Shown: one piece after another, positions 33,681 through 44,040 of the stretch
Layout: each line of letters opens with the position of its first letter
Position numbering within the stretch: the stretch's first letter is position 1
Assembly: GCA_030762935.1 (NCBI GenBank)
Contig: CM060884.1
Span: forward strand, 69,875,696 to 69,939,695
From: Hymenopus coronatus
Taxonomy: Eukaryota > Arthropoda > Insecta > Mantodea > Hymenopodidae
DNA length: 64,000 nucleotides
Reading direction: 5' to 3'
Program-made: the position numbers and the translations under genes
The notes under the pieces: generated by a model
Told to the model about the DNA's origin: nothing
Seen by the model: only the letters and a program-made list of their open reading frames with translations
Database searches by the model: none

Positions 33681-34034
33681 AAGGGAGATTGCGCGCGCGT
33701 GTCTAATGTAACTCAAAAACGAATAAATCGTCGTTAAATCTTAATCTTCCATAAGTGATCCGGATTTGAAGGTGTTGGTCATATTAATACGTCCAAATTT
33801 AAATCTGCTAGATTGCCGAGGTTTTTATCATTGGGATTTTAGCCTCGCAGATCCCTCGTTACGCCATGCAGTGGCTGCCTTTGGCTGGCTCTGCTCCACT
33901 CAAAGCATCCCTCAGCCACGCTTTGCAGCATGGGCTATGCTTTGGTGCTTAGATCATTAAGCAACTACAAAATGGCCTAAACGGCAGAATAACAAAAGTG
34001 CCAAATCCGAACCCCATAAGAAAGTAAGTGGTTA
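33681..34034. other. unassigned
   Basis: Somewhat GC-richer (33820-33960) but no recognised coding frame. Confidence 0.35.
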
Positions 34035-34470
34035 GGGATGTGACAAGCATTTTCTCATAAATGCTCAACTATTTTTATTAAAATTCTATATATTAAATAT
34101 ATTCATATGACACATACAAAGTATATATTGACTTTTCTGGAAATAGCCTCTGATGACATCTTCATTCTGGATGACTTTTGTATAGGTAGTAAACGATGAG
34201 AGATGGACAAAATCTTACTGCATAAAAAATGTACCTCTCGCTAAAACGCACAATTTGTCATACTTTTTTCTTATTTGAGTCTACAATTCCTTGTTATTAG
34301 TGTTAATTCAATACTTAAACCTTAAGATTTCACTATTGCTTTAGTCTAATGTATTCTCTTATGTCCCTTCTGCTTACAAGGAACTAAGATTAGACACATT
34401 TCTGCTAATGTTTATCTAAATTAACGTGAAGTAAGCTAGACTAAGCATTTGCAGAATAGTTTGTGGTCTC
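34035..34470 (-). mobile_element. element H internal and TCTGATG-side fragment
   Basis: TTTCTCATAAATGCTC, ATTGACTTTTCTGGAAATAGC, GTAAACGATGAGAGATGGAC and CATTTCTGCTAATGTTTATC in order; both ends missing. Confidence 0.6.
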
Positions 34471-34499
34471 TATAGTCCATTTCAAAACATGTTGCACTA

Positions 34500-34925
34500 T
34501 CTAGCTTTGCTCACTGCCTGGCCTCGTACTGTTCCTGATAGTAGATAACCAGTGAACCCTGAGATTGAAAATGTCAAAAATACGAAATTTGACACTCAAC
34601 AAACTTGTGGATGATTCTAACATATTTTGAGTGACAGTAGGAGAGAGCTTTTTCTTTTGATACAGTAAAAATGTATCTTGTAATTCACTGCATTGAATTC
34701 TGAGTGAGTTTGTTTGATTTATATTAATTGTCTTTTCAAAGCTCAACATACATTATTATTCCAAATTTTTTTATCAAGCTTTATGCTTTTATTTGTAAAA
34801 ATACAAGGTGTTTTTATTTACTGATCATATTATGAAATAATTGTTTTATTGTATTACTTTGTGAATTAGGGCAATGTATATAATGCTAATACATGTAATG
34901 AGCTACTTTTGGAGCAGTTTATACC
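34500..34925 (-). repeat. dispersed repeat P, copy 2
   Basis: Inverted counterpart of 9384-9800 (GCTCACTGCCTGGCCTCG, GTAGATAACCAGTGAACC, GAATTCTGAGTGAGTTTG, TACATGTAATGAGCTAC, TTTTGGAGCAG). Confidence 0.65.
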
Positions 34926-35124
34926 ACTGACTGCTCTGTGTGTGATTTGGAGCCCTAAACTGAGCTCTATTTATGATCTCTGAAGGGATGAAAGAGACCC
35001 CTAGCAGAGAGCTAAATAATAGGCCAAATTGTAAATTTCTTGGACATGTTACTTATGTCAGAGTTTATAACCCCTGCCTTTCTCAACTAACCTAATACAT
35101 TGGAAATATACTTACTTTAACTCC

Positions 35125-35460
35125 ATGGCATGGCAGCTCAAAGGAACCTTGGCCTACCACCCGGCTGCTACGTACTCCATCTCAGGCCATGACGACATCA
35201 TGGATGGGGTGCAGTATTGTAGGGTGAGGCATGGTCTGTGCCTCAACCCCCCCTGCCTTGTTAATGCGGTCCTCATAACCTGGAGCCGCTATTTCTCCAT
35301 CAAGTAGCTCCTCAATTGGCCCCCCAGGGACCTCATGAGGCTGAGTGCTCCTCTATCCAGGTCTCCCAGCCAGGGTAAAATCCCTATGCTGGTCCTGGGA
35401 ATCAAACCTAGGTCTCCCGCTTGGCAAGCGGCAATGCTAGGACGACGCTAAGGAGATGAC
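35125..35460 (-). mobile_element. SINE family 5 copy, near full length
   Basis: ACCTTGGCCTACCACCCGGC, AACCTGGAGCCGCTATTTC, AGTAGCTCCTCAATTGGCC, GGGAATCAAACCTAGG (reversed B box), TTGGCAAGCGGCAATGCTA and GACGCTAAGGAGATGACC. Ends about 95 bases before the first visible TGIF exon. Confidence 0.8.
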
Positions 35461-35554
35461 CAATACCATTACTGTTTAGAAATTATTATAAGCTTCATTG
35501 TTAATAACTTCTTTGGTTTGAAGTGACTAAGTGTGTTTCTCTCTCTTTTTGCAG

Positions 35555-35832
35555 CAAGGGAACGATTCCCATCTTCCAGCAGCACAGATGACCAGGATTC
35601 TGGATCAGATGTAGAGCACGAGTCCGGTCTGTCATCAGGTCGGTCAGGAAATAAAGCTGGTAGCCACAGTCACGGCAGCAGTAGTCATGCTGTAAGGAAA
35701 CGTCGAGGAAACTTGCCCAAACATTCTGTGAAAATATTGAAGCGATGGTTGTATGAGCACAGATATAACGCATACCCAAGTGATGCCGAGAAGCTCACAC
35801 TATCTCAGGAGGCCAACCTTACTGTGCTACAG
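35555..35832 (+). CDS. TGIF: TGIF-type TALE homeobox protein, exon with homeodomain N-half
   Basis: TGIF proteins are nuclear transcription factors, mostly repressors, that bind TGTCA-type sites; vertebrate forms act with Smad2/3 and fly achintya/vismay are needed in spermatogenesis. This exon starts after a pyrimidine tract and GCAG acceptor (35551-35554). Its first two bases complete a codon begun in an unseen upstream exon, and it has no in-frame ATG, so the N-terminus is missing here. It encodes 92 full codons: a Ser/Asp/Gly-rich segment ([15 protein letters not shown]), then the homeodomain from [20 protein letters not shown] through the TALE loop ([12 protein letters not shown]) to ANLTVLQ. 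The donor after CAG is GCAAGT, so the intron is GC-AG. The next exon continues in phase 0 with VCNWF. Confidence 0.93.
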
Positions 35833-36004
35833 GCAAGTGTCACAATAAGAAATAGTTCCATTGTTTTATGCTAAGGCAACAGAGAGCACGAGTGTGCTCC
35901 TCACACTCTGATATTACCATGTTACTTTGTTACCAAGATTATCTTTGTTCACTCCGCGTGGAGTGAAAGCAGCATTGCAATGTCTTTGCTGTTTTCTCTC
36001 TCAT

Positions 36005-36140
36005 TTTTGAGAAAAATAAAATGTTCATATAAACGGTGGAGAAAGATACAAAATTAAAACATCAAATTTTGTTTTTGAGTTATGCTGTCCTCAGACACAC
36101 ACGCACACGCACACGCACGCGCACGCACACGCACACAAAA
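36005..36140 (+). mobile_element. element H fragment ending in CA/CG microsatellite
   Basis: ATTTTTGAGAAAAATAAAATG, GTTTTTGAGTTATGCTGTCC, then a CACACGCACACGCAC tract at 36096-36137, the usual microsatellite position in H. Confidence 0.6.
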
Positions 36141-36524
36141 TCTTACTATTCAGTTTGCTTTTTGTTAATCAATATAAACTTCTATTAAAAATTTACCCAC
36201 TCATTTGTTGTAAACACAAGAAGGATACAGAAGGGTAAAGTGATAGTCTTATTCTTCCTTGCTGTTACTGTGTTTTTCATTCACATGTATCGCAAACGAA
36301 ACATTGTCGTGTGAAACATCCCGCAGTTGAAATTTTTACTCTTGTTGCATGGTGTGCTGAACACATCTTTCCCACAAACTGAAATCTATATTTGGTACAC
36401 ATTCTCTCAACACTTTGCACACATGGTGGGACTTTTGAAAGTCATAAGTAGTAAATAGCAAGAGAAATTATTAATAGACTGATACTTTTTATTTGCTTAT
36501 ACTATTTTATGTTCCATTCCTAAT
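36141..36524. other. intronic, unassigned
   Basis: Nothing recognised. Confidence 0.4.
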
Positions 36525-37020
36525 GCAAGTGTTGTTAAAAGTTGTGTGAATGTGTGCAAAGACATTCTTTACATCGTTTGATAAAATTACCATTTACATG
36601 CAGCAGTTCTTCTTGCATAATGTTCTTAATTTCTGCACTATAGTCACACAATAGGGTTTCCTATATGAACAGGACTTGTGAAACACTCACCTGCTGTGCA
36701 CGGTTTTGTAGTATGAGCTCATCATATATTTACAGTAGGAATAGATGTAGATACACGAGAGACTTCTTAGAAGTGCTTTCGAATGTAGCAATTTTGACTA
36801 GCTTTTACTCGGTTAAAATGTCATTTTTGCTTCTTTGGTTTAGAGATCCCATTGTTCTAAAATTATTGACCAAACATCTTGTAGTATCCCTACCTGGAAC
36901 TTGATAACCAGGAAATTTTTGCTGAAATTGTCTACACACTTGTCTACATGATTCAGTTTTTAGTATGCTCATACCAAAAAGTAGTTGTTCAAGCATGAAT
37001 TTGTTGGTAGGCATTTCCAT
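36525..37020 (-). pseudogene. IS630-Tc1-mariner-type transposase relic
   Basis: N-terminal part (37020 to about 36800) reads SILKTESCRQVCRQFQQKFP, then GRDTTRCLVNNFRTMGSL and LTE, a DUF4817-type helix-turn-helix pattern. The far end (about 36640-36530) reads EIKNIMQEELLHVNGNFIKR, then CKECLCTHSHNF, the usual last helices of the same transposases. The whole catalytic core is deleted and there are stops. Termini not found. Confidence 0.6.
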
Positions 37021-37855
37021 GAACTAATAAGAGAATAACATTCATAAGGAAATCACACACAATACAAATACACTTACCAACACAAGACAAAGACTGAGAC
37101 AGCTCACAGCCGATAAATGTACCCTTGACGTATCTTGTACAGCTTTTGTGCAGTGGCAGAATATCGAGGTCAGTGCCATCACATTTAAAGCATTGTGGCC
37201 TTGACATAAAAATTTATGTTCAGTATCAGTTGCATAAAATGACTTGCATATGTGGTGCCATTAAGTCATTACAGAATTTTTGATTTGCAATATTTTTGAG
37301 GTTTAAAATTAGTTTGCTGCAAACTATTAGAGATGAAAACCTTAACAAAAACTTGCAGATTGAACTTAACTAGTATATCTAAACCAGGATTTAGATATGA
37401 ATTTATTTCACTTAGATTTTCTAATTTTAATTATTTCTCTTGGTAACCGGAACCGCTATCTGGTACTCATTGGTCCCTCCATAATTTTCTTTTCATAATC
37501 TAAACTAAATGTAGGCGTTTTCCATTCCCCCACATAAATGACACTTCTGTGATTCCATTTCCCCCTTTAATTTCCCATAATTTCATTGCTCCAGTTCTAT
37601 ACTATGCCTGTCCTTCCCTCTCCAATTTATTACACACTTCAATATATGTTTCCCTCCCCCAATCTCTTTTAATTTGCCTATATAATAATAAGGGTCTTTA
37701 ATCCCTAATACTGCTAAAAATATCCTCTACTCTCTGTCTGATCTCTTTCCAAAACCCTCCACCTTGGCATAAAATGAAGGCACAGTGCTTGCAGTGGAGG
37801 GGAAACAACAGACAATCTCACTCCACTATTTTGTGAGTGCAATACAAGTCCATAT
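37021..37855. other. intronic, unassigned
   Basis: 37440-37800 is unusually pyrimidine-rich. Its reverse strand has a KCHLCGGMENAYI string faintly like the zinc knuckle at the end of non-LTR reverse transcriptases, too weak to call. Confidence 0.35.
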
Positions 37856-37856
37856 A

Positions 37857-39191
37857 CGAGGGCCGTTCAGAAAGTAACCTCCGATCGGTCACAGTGCGGG
37901 TAGTGGGGGGAGTAGCGACGCCATCTGTGCATTCACGCACTCAGCAGGTCAGTCGGCATCAAGCCGTGGTCGAGTGAAAGTCGTACCTGCGCTAGTTTAG
38001 TGTTTGTGGCCGTTTGAAATGTGTACTGCAATAGAAAACCCCGCCAAATATGAAGTGCGTGCTGTTAAAAGGTTTTTTACAGCCAAAGGATATTCTGCAG
38101 CAGCTATTCATCGTGAGCTTTGTGCCGTGTACGGACCAAGAGTTATGAGTGAAGGAGTGGTCCGTGAATTGGTACGTTTATTTAAAAGTGGACGAGAAAA
38201 CGTTCATGATGAAGAGAGGAGTGATAGACCATCATTGGTCACGGACGAACTCGTTCAGACAGTTGATGCAAAAGTTCGTGAAAACCGACGTTTCACAATG
38301 TCGGAGTTGTCTACTGATTTTCCACAGATTTCTAAGACTCTCTTGTACGAGATAGTGACAGCAAGATTGGGTTACCGTAAGTTCTGTGCACGATGGGTGC
38401 CCAAAATTCTTACCGACCACCACAAAACTCAAAGAATGGCCTCTGCATTAGGCTTTCTGTCACGTTATGAGGCCGAAGGTGAACCATTGTTAAACAGAAT
38501 CGTGACCGGGGACGAAACCTGGATTAAGTACGTGAACCCTGAGGCAAAAGAACAATCAAAGATGTGGGCACATTCAAATTCGCCTACCAAACCAATAAAA
38601 GCCCGGCAAGATTTTTCTGCCCGAAAATTGATGGCAACGGTGTTTTGGGATGCAAAAGGGGTGTTGTTGGTTGAATTCATGGAACGTGGGACGACCATTA
38701 ATCAAGACGTGTACTGTGAAACACTAAAACAATTACGACGGGCTATACAGAACAAACGCCGTGGTATGCTGACTTCCGGTATCGTTTTTTTGCACGATAA
38801 CGCCCGTCCTCACTCTGCTCGCAGAACAACAGCCCTTCTTGAGTCCTTCAAGTGGGACGTTGTCAACCATCCACCTTACAGCCCAGATCTGGCGCCAAGC
38901 GATTATCACCTCTTCATGCATATGAAGAAATGGCTCGGGTCCCAGCGGTTTGATGACGACGAAGAGCTCAAAGATGCGGTCACAGGCTGGCTCCAGGCAC
39001 AAGCGGGTGATTTTTATGCAGAAGGAATTTCAAAGCTTGTGAACAGATACGATAAGTGCCTCAATCGTTATGGAAACTATGTAGAAAAATAGTGCAAAGA
39101 TGTAGTTGTAAGATGTATATATTAAAATATTTTTATTTAACTTGGTGAATTTCTTGCAATCAACCGGAGGCTACTTTCTGAACGGACCTCT
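37857..39191 (+). mobile_element. structurally intact mariner, 1335 bp
   Basis: TA duplications at 37855-37856 and 39192-39193. The terminal inverted repeats, of about 30 bases, are GAGGGCCGTTCAGAAAGTAA on the left and, read in reverse, GAGGTCCGTTCAGAAAGTAG on the right, with few mismatches. Length, termini and one uninterrupted transposase frame are as in a complete mariner. It lies in the TGIF intron in the gene's orientation. Confidence 0.93.
38019..39092 (+). CDS. mariner transposase, 357 aa
   Basis: Cut-and-paste transposase acting on its own terminal repeats and inserting at TA. The first ATG of the frame is at 38019 (MCTAIENPAKYEVRAVKRFF), about 160 bases inside the left end. N-terminal helix-turn-helix region (residues about 10-110, with GRENVHDEERSDRPSLV). 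Mariner signature WVPKILT at about 125. Catalytic triad: first Asp in TGDETW (about 163), second Asp in LHDNARPH (about 256), third Asp in YSPDLAPSDYHLF, 34 residues on (DD34D). C-terminus KLVNRYDKCLNRYGNYVEK. No stop, frameshift or missing key residue; length is standard for the family. About 30 bases after the stop the sequence is AT-rich with TTAAAATATT. Whether it is active cannot be told from sequence. Confidence 0.95.
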   Translation: MCTAIENPAKYEVRAVKRFFTAKGYSAAAIHRELCAVYGPRVMSEGVVRELVRLFKSGRENVHDEERSDRPSLVTDELVQTVDAKVRENRRFTMSELSTDFPQISKTLLYEIVTARLGYRKFCARWVPKILTDHHKTQRMASALGFLSRYEAEGEPLLNRIVTGDETWIKYVNPEAKEQSKMWAHSNSPTKPIKARQDFSARKLMATVFWDAKGVLLVEFMERGTTINQDVYCETLKQLRRAIQNKRRGMLTSGIVFLHDNARPHSARRTTALLESFKWDVVNHPPYSPDLAPSDYHLFMHMKKWLGSQRFDDDEELKDAVTGWLQAQAGDFYAEGISKLVNRYDKCLNRYGNYVEK

Positions 39192-39367
39192 TACAACTGG
39201 TTTGAATAAGCAAAGGTGGTAGAAGAATAAAGGAAGGGAAAGGCTTCCTGCATGCAGTAAGCACCAGTTCCTGCTCCATGTCTTAGGTTATAAGTAGAGC
39301 TCAGCACAATAGGTGCTAAAAACTTAAAACAGGCAGGCAAATCACATTACTACAAGTTCAAAAAAAA
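39192..39367. other. intronic, unassigned
   Basis: Nothing recognised. Confidence 0.4.
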
Positions 39368-40617
39368 TCTAATGTAGAGAAAGTCATGAGAATGTACTTT
39401 CTCTACATCTCGTAACAAATGATTGTTAATAAGCTTATTCTTCTATCCACTTCATGCTAATTGAGATAAACATTAGCAGAAACAGTCTTATTAATTAGTT
39501 CCTTTAAGTAGAAGGAAAATGAGGGAATACACTAGGTTAAACCGACAGTCAAATGTAATCAAACTACTTATGTAAACATTTATCTCAATTAACTTGAAGT
39601 AAATAGAAGAATAAGCTTTTGTAAGAATAGCTTCATGTTACATACAAATAAACCATGTAGAGAAGAGAAATCTTGTGAATGTTACACATCAGATTTTGTC
39701 GGAAACTGGAAATATGGTAACATCTCTGTTAATAAGTCTTTATCAATTTTTACTTTCTTTAGCAAGTATGTACAATGTACATAGGGATAGAGAAGTATTG
39801 CATTCCACCCAAAAATTCGATGTCGAGATTTCACCGAAAATATATGTTTTAGGAACCCCTGAATCCAAGAAAAGCATTTCCAGAAAAAGGTCTGTGTGTG
39901 TGTCTATGAACACGATAACTCAAAAACGAAAAGTAGCTAAAATACGAAACTTGGTATTTAAGTTCAGTATCTTCCAGGGATGCGACACGAAGATTTTGAG
40001 AAAAATCCCCCCAACCCAAACTACCCTTTACATGGAACTTTTTTCGAAAATTTTTATTTTCTTAAAAATGGCTCTAACGATTTTGATTAAAATATCGCAT
40101 ATTAAAGATATTTACCTGACAAATAAAATGTATATCTTGAATTTTCTGGGAATAGCTTCTAAAGACCTGTTTATTCTGGATGAATTTGGCTTAATTTGGC
40201 ATAACTAATAAACCGTAAGAGATAGACAAAAAACTTACTATACAAAAAATGTAGGCTTTGTTAAAATACACAATTTACGTCATATACATTTTTTTCGTGG
40301 AGCTTACCGTTGTTATTAGTTTCAGTTGTGAAGTTCTTATACTTTTCTCAGACGGGAGTGTCCGTTTTTCTTTTGTTCTACTCCTGGCCAAGAAAAGAAG
40401 CCATTTGTAATGAAATCGCATAACGACAGCTTTTAAGACATTTGTCTATCGATTTAGCCTAGTGTATTCCCTTATTTTCTTCCTACTTATAAGGAACTAA
40501 GTAATAAGAACATTGTGTTGAATACCTCTATTAACAAGGTGCAGAAAGAAGAATAATGTTATGTAAGAAGTTTGTAGAATGGCTAGAGAAAGTCATGTGA
40601 GTGTAACACATCAGATG
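39368..40617 (-). mobile_element. element H cluster
   Basis: 39368-39535 is a TCTAATG-end fragment in plus orientation. 39560-39695 is the same end in minus orientation. 39752-40617 is a near-full copy in minus orientation (ACTTTCTTTAGCAAGTATG to GTAACACATCAGA). The 177-codon open frame across 39675-40208 is noncoding repeat sequence. Confidence 0.7.
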
Positions 40618-40691
40618 TTTTTAGAACCAACCAAAGATGTTACTGATGGTTTAGCTTAGTGTATTCCCTTCTATTTACAAGGAAGCCAGTA

Positions 40692-41362
40692 GAGGGCCAT
40701 TTGTTTTCAACCTCCGATAGGCTAAAAATAAAAGACAAGTTCATAGAAAACAACTATTTTATTACTAAAAGTTTTGTACACTTTTCAACATGATCACAGA
40801 AAAGATTGAGACATTTATCGTACCTATGCACAAGCTTTGCAGATGTTTCCGCCAATGATTTCAAATGAGCATTGACATTGTTTTGAAGATCTTCATTGGT
40901 TTGAAAGTGCTGCCCTCCTAGCCACGTCTTCAGTTCAGGGAAAGGGTGAAAGTCGCTGGGTGCCAGATTGGGATTGTATGGCAGATGATTGAAAATGTCC
41001 CATTGAAATTGTTCAAAGAGCTGTTGGGTTGTGCCAGCAGTGTGTGGATGAGCTTTGTCATGGATCAACACAGTTCCTGAAGTCAGCATTCCTCTTCGTT
41101 TGTTTTGAATGGCTCTCCGCAAACGTCATAAGATACAAGATCTTCAAAACAATGTCAATGCTCATTTGAAATCATTGGCAGCAACAGATTTTTAAGCAAG
41201 TATTGCAAAGTTTGTGCACAGGTGCGATAAATGTCTCAACCTTTTCGGTGATCATGTTGAAAAGTAACCATAAGTGTACAAAACTTCAGTAATAAAATAA
41301 TTGTTTTCTATGAACTTATCTTTTATTTTTAGCGTCTTGGAAATTGAAAAAAAAAGGCCCTC
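40692..41362. mobile_element. double 3'-end mariner derivative (relative of the intact copy)
   Basis: Left arm 40692-40892 and right arm 41137-41362 are inverted copies of each other: both run from GAGGGCC... through AACTATTTTATTACT-type sequence and the stop of a transposase to DLQNNVNAHLKSLA. The centre (41122 down to about 40900, minus strand) holds only the transposase from RRAIQNKRRGMLTS onward. So both termini are 3' ends, with a third of the transposase left. Its outer bases (GAGGGCC..TT) and protein are close to the mariner at 37857. TA before 40692 is clear; the right flank is not TA. Confidence 0.75.
40754..41122 (-). pseudogene. mariner transposase C-terminal third
   Basis: Open from RRAIQNKRRGMLTSG to DHVEK and a little beyond. 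Second catalytic block LIHDKAHPH keeps the Asp but has Lys for Asn. Third block YNPNLAPSDFHPF keeps the final Asp. The first catalytic Asp and the DNA-binding domain are missing, so it cannot be an active transposase. Confidence 0.8.
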
Positions 41363-41369
41363 ACAATAA

Positions 41370-41482
41370 GACCATTTCAGCTAATGTTTATTTTGATTAG
41401 CATGATGTAGATACAAGAAAACTCTTTGTAAGAATGGTTTGCAGAACAGATAAAGTCATGTGAATGTAACTCATCAGATTTT
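41370..41482 (-). mobile_element. element H terminal fragment
   Basis: ACCATTTCAGCTAATGTTTA to AAGTCATGTGAATGTAACTC and ATCAGA. Confidence 0.6.
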
Positions 41483-41577
41483 TTGATTTGTTTTCTTTCT
41501 TTCTTCCCTTGCCAGACAAGTTACCTCAGCAATGCTTTGCAATGACTTTTTCTAACTGTAATAATGTTGTTTTTCAG

Positions 41578-41978
41578 GTCTGCAATTGGTTTATCAATGC
41601 AAGGAGACGCATTTTACCTGAAATGATTCGGAGGGAGGGTCACGACCCTCAGCATTACACCATATCTCGACGGGGAAAGAAGTTAGCAGGAAGTCAGCAA
41701 TCTGGAATCAGCAGCCCAAGACCTCGAGCCGGGAGTCATCTTTGGGAGAGCAATACTTCACTTTCTGGTTCAAAACGGGGCAACATGGTTCATGACCATG
41801 ACTATGGTGATAACATGGGGTTGATGTACCGCAGTGAAGAAGACAGTCCCAACGAGTACGAGAGCAGCTCGCCAAGTGAGGAGGAACCTGCTAGACAAAC
41901 TCCTGCTCCGTGGCACAGCGTTATTGTTTGTCGTTATGACTGTCCCAAAGACTGTGTTGGACATCCAATTAAACGAGA
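41578..41978 (+). CDS. TGIF: TGIF exon with homeodomain recognition helix
   Basis: Acceptor TTTTTCAG at 41570-41577; starts in phase 0. [21 protein letters not shown] completes helix 3 and the basic end of the homeodomain, with Trp, Phe, Ile (TALE residue 50), Asn51 and Arg53 in place. Next is a low-complexity basic and Ser/Pro stretch ([21 protein letters not shown]), an acidic Ser/Glu segment ([20 protein letters not shown]) and a Cys-containing end ([16 protein letters not shown]). 133 codons plus two bases (GA). The donor is GTAAGT preceded by A rather than G. The split codon GA|G joins exon 48351 in frame. The long tail after the homeodomain is typical of arthropod TGIF proteins and probably regulatory. 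Confidence 0.93.
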
Positions 41979-42022
41979 GTAAGTGGTAGCTTATTAACGG
42001 GTTAAACAATACAACACTACTA

Positions 42023-42500
42023 GGGGGTGTTCAATAAGTCCTTAGAAAATCCAAGAAATTAGCAGCAAAAAGTTTGTATTTAGTAACCGTCGTCTGTCAC
42101 TAAATTGCAGGTAAAGTTTCAGCTATATTCATCAATTGTTTCATTGCAATAGCCCATTGAATTAATAATCTTGTGCTTCTTTAGAAAGCTGGGTTTAAAA
42201 TGAGTTTTGTGCAGTGATTAAACACTTCTATTTAAAAGGCTTAACACCAAAAGAGATAAAAGCTGTGTTGGATGAAGTTCATGGCACATCTGCTCTTGCA
42301 TTTGCAACAATTGAATAAATGAATTTAAATGTAATCATACAGGTGACTTCCTCCAAAATAATTGACAAAATCCAGAATATGGTATTGAGTTATTGACTGA
42401 CCCTCATAGCATAATACTGATTAATTAGCATCTTAAAAGAGTAAGAATAACAGATACTGCTAAGCTTCTAGTGTTGAATTAAAGAAAATTTCTTTGGTGA
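42023..42500 (+). pseudogene. mariner N-terminal relic
   Basis: TA then GGGGGTGTTCAATAAGTCCT, a mariner-type terminus. From about 42199 the plus strand reads MSFVQ, then (frame broken by stops) GLTPKEIKAVLDEVHGTSA-like residues, then DKIQNMVLSY: the N-terminal DNA-binding region. No catalytic part and no right terminus. Confidence 0.55.
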
Positions 42501-43181
42501 TAATGTTATTTCTAGTGTATGTCACAACTCGGTCACTTTCATGGCAAACATTGTTTCAATTTTTGTAAAATTCTTGGTAACCCTGAAATTGTGTTACAGG
42601 GTTAGCACAGTGGTGGCTATCAGGTGAATCTAGCGAAGCTCCACTTCTTTCATTTTTAGTTGTATTAAATTTGAGTATAGGTGTTTAATTTGTTGTATGC
42701 TCAAGTAACCAAACAACCAGTTGGAACATATCTGTGAGGTTGGGGGTTCTTTGCCTTCTAGCCTTGAACGATAAAAAGGAATGGAAGGGATGGACAAAGC
42801 TCTGTATGTTTACACACAGTTGCCATAGTGAAACAGAACTTAGGTTCCGTGTATTACCAAAAAGACCTGTTTTGAGGCTATGATGCAGCGAACAATAAGC
42901 TGCCCCTTGCAGAGGCTAACCCTTCGGTTTATTGGTCTCATGAAAGAAAGACAACCTTAGAAAGTCACCCCTTTCCTAGGGATGTTTTTGGCATCCCCAG
43001 CATGTCAGCAATTACAAGTTTTAATATATTGCTCACATAAAGGGTTATGCATTAGAAGTCTAGTTGCATGCTGTGCGATTTTATTTTACTGAAATAGCCT
43101 CACTGGGCATTTTATTTCTATCTACTGTTTTGTACAGTTAAAATTAGTGGAAAGATGAATCTTACATAGTGTGTAGTATAT
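42501..43181. other. intronic, unassigned
   Basis: Nothing recognised. Confidence 0.4.
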
Positions 43182-43268
43182 TACTAGAGGCATTCAATAA
43201 GTCCTTAGAAAATCCAAGAAATTACACTTAAAAAAGTTGTATTTAGTAACCATTGTCTCTTACCAGAT
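43182..43268 (+). mobile_element. solo mariner terminus (same family as 42023)
   Basis: GAGGCATTCAATAAGTCCTT, AGAAAATCCAAGAAATTA and TTGTATTTAGTAACC match 42023-42110 in the same orientation. Confidence 0.65.
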
Positions 43269-44015
43269 GAAACTACAAGGGTGGAACAAAAAATATCACA
43301 CAATAATTTTTTACAAAAGATTTTATTTGTTAATAAAACAAAACAAAGAAAATGTCACAAATGAACTTACACCTTTACCTACTTTTCGACAGTCACCAAC
43401 TTTCTCACCACATTTGTCCCATTGTGATAACAATTTCAATATGGCCTGTTCGTAGATGTCCATTCCCCTGAAGTATAGACATCTGTGGCCTGCTGATTTC
43501 ACTTCCACATCTGTTGCAAAGCATTGGCCGACCAGGAATTTCTTCATGGGACCAAACAGACTAAAATCCAGCAGTGCAAGGTGGATACTGGAGCACCTCC
43601 CAACCAAATTTGGTGATATGCTGATGAACAGCAACATGGGGGCAAGAATTCTGATGACGTTTGACATCATCTGCGGTAATGTTACATTCTGCGGGTTGCA
43701 GCTGTTATTATTGGCCATCCAGGGCATGGCAAATCACTAAGGTTCACATGGCCCTCTTGAAGATTGCACACCATAATTTCACTCTGTTTATGTCCTTTGG
43801 CCCACAACATACCTCTCTACTTTTTACACGTGGATGACAGTAGCACGTGTGCCATCTTGGCTGCGAGTTCATACTACTCTGACTAGAGTTGCATATGAAA
43901 CAAAAAATAACCTCTATAGTTAAAATTTCAAACTATATCTATGTGAAATTGCAATATTCCAGCTGCAATACCCGGGCAAAAAAATTTATTGTGCATTACT
44001 TTTCGAACTGCCCTC
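43269..44015 (-). pseudogene. internally deleted mariner
   Basis: Imperfect termini: reversed right end GAGGGCAGTTCGAAAAGTAA, left end AAGGGTGGAACAAAAAATAT. The minus strand reads LFGPMKKFLVGQCFATDVEV, then GMDIYEQAILKLLSQWDKC, the C-terminal part of a mariner transposase. The second-Asp block HDNARPH has decayed, the sequence around the third Asp reads LALLDFSLFGP, and the N-terminal half is gone. Confidence 0.7.
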
Positions 44016-44040
44016 ATAGTCTTAATGTGCACAATATATA

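Larger units (their letters stand above)
35833..41577 (+). other. TGIF: TGIF intron with GC donor (GC-AG)
   Basis: Donor CAG|GCAAGT and acceptor TTGTTTTTCAG|GTC. The reading frame and the conserved join LTVLQ-VCNWF leave no GT alternative at this spot. It holds an intact mariner, a double 3'-end derivative and H fragments. Confidence 0.85.

Noticed and set aside
35501..35779. 92-codon minus-strand frame opposite the TGIF exon
   Set aside because: Antisense shadow of a well-supported exon.
36096..36137. Regulatory CA/CG tract in the TGIF intron
   Set aside because: It lies at the usual microsatellite position of an element H fragment.
37440..37800. Non-LTR reverse transcriptase tail (KCHLCG string on the minus strand)
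   Set aside because: One short cysteine-containing string amid stops; not enough to assign.
38733..39002. Minus-strand frame opposite the mariner transposase
   Set aside because: Shadow of the transposase coding strand.
39675..40208. 177-codon open frame on the plus strand
   Set aside because: It spans the noncoding element H; homologous copies have stops and indels at the same places.
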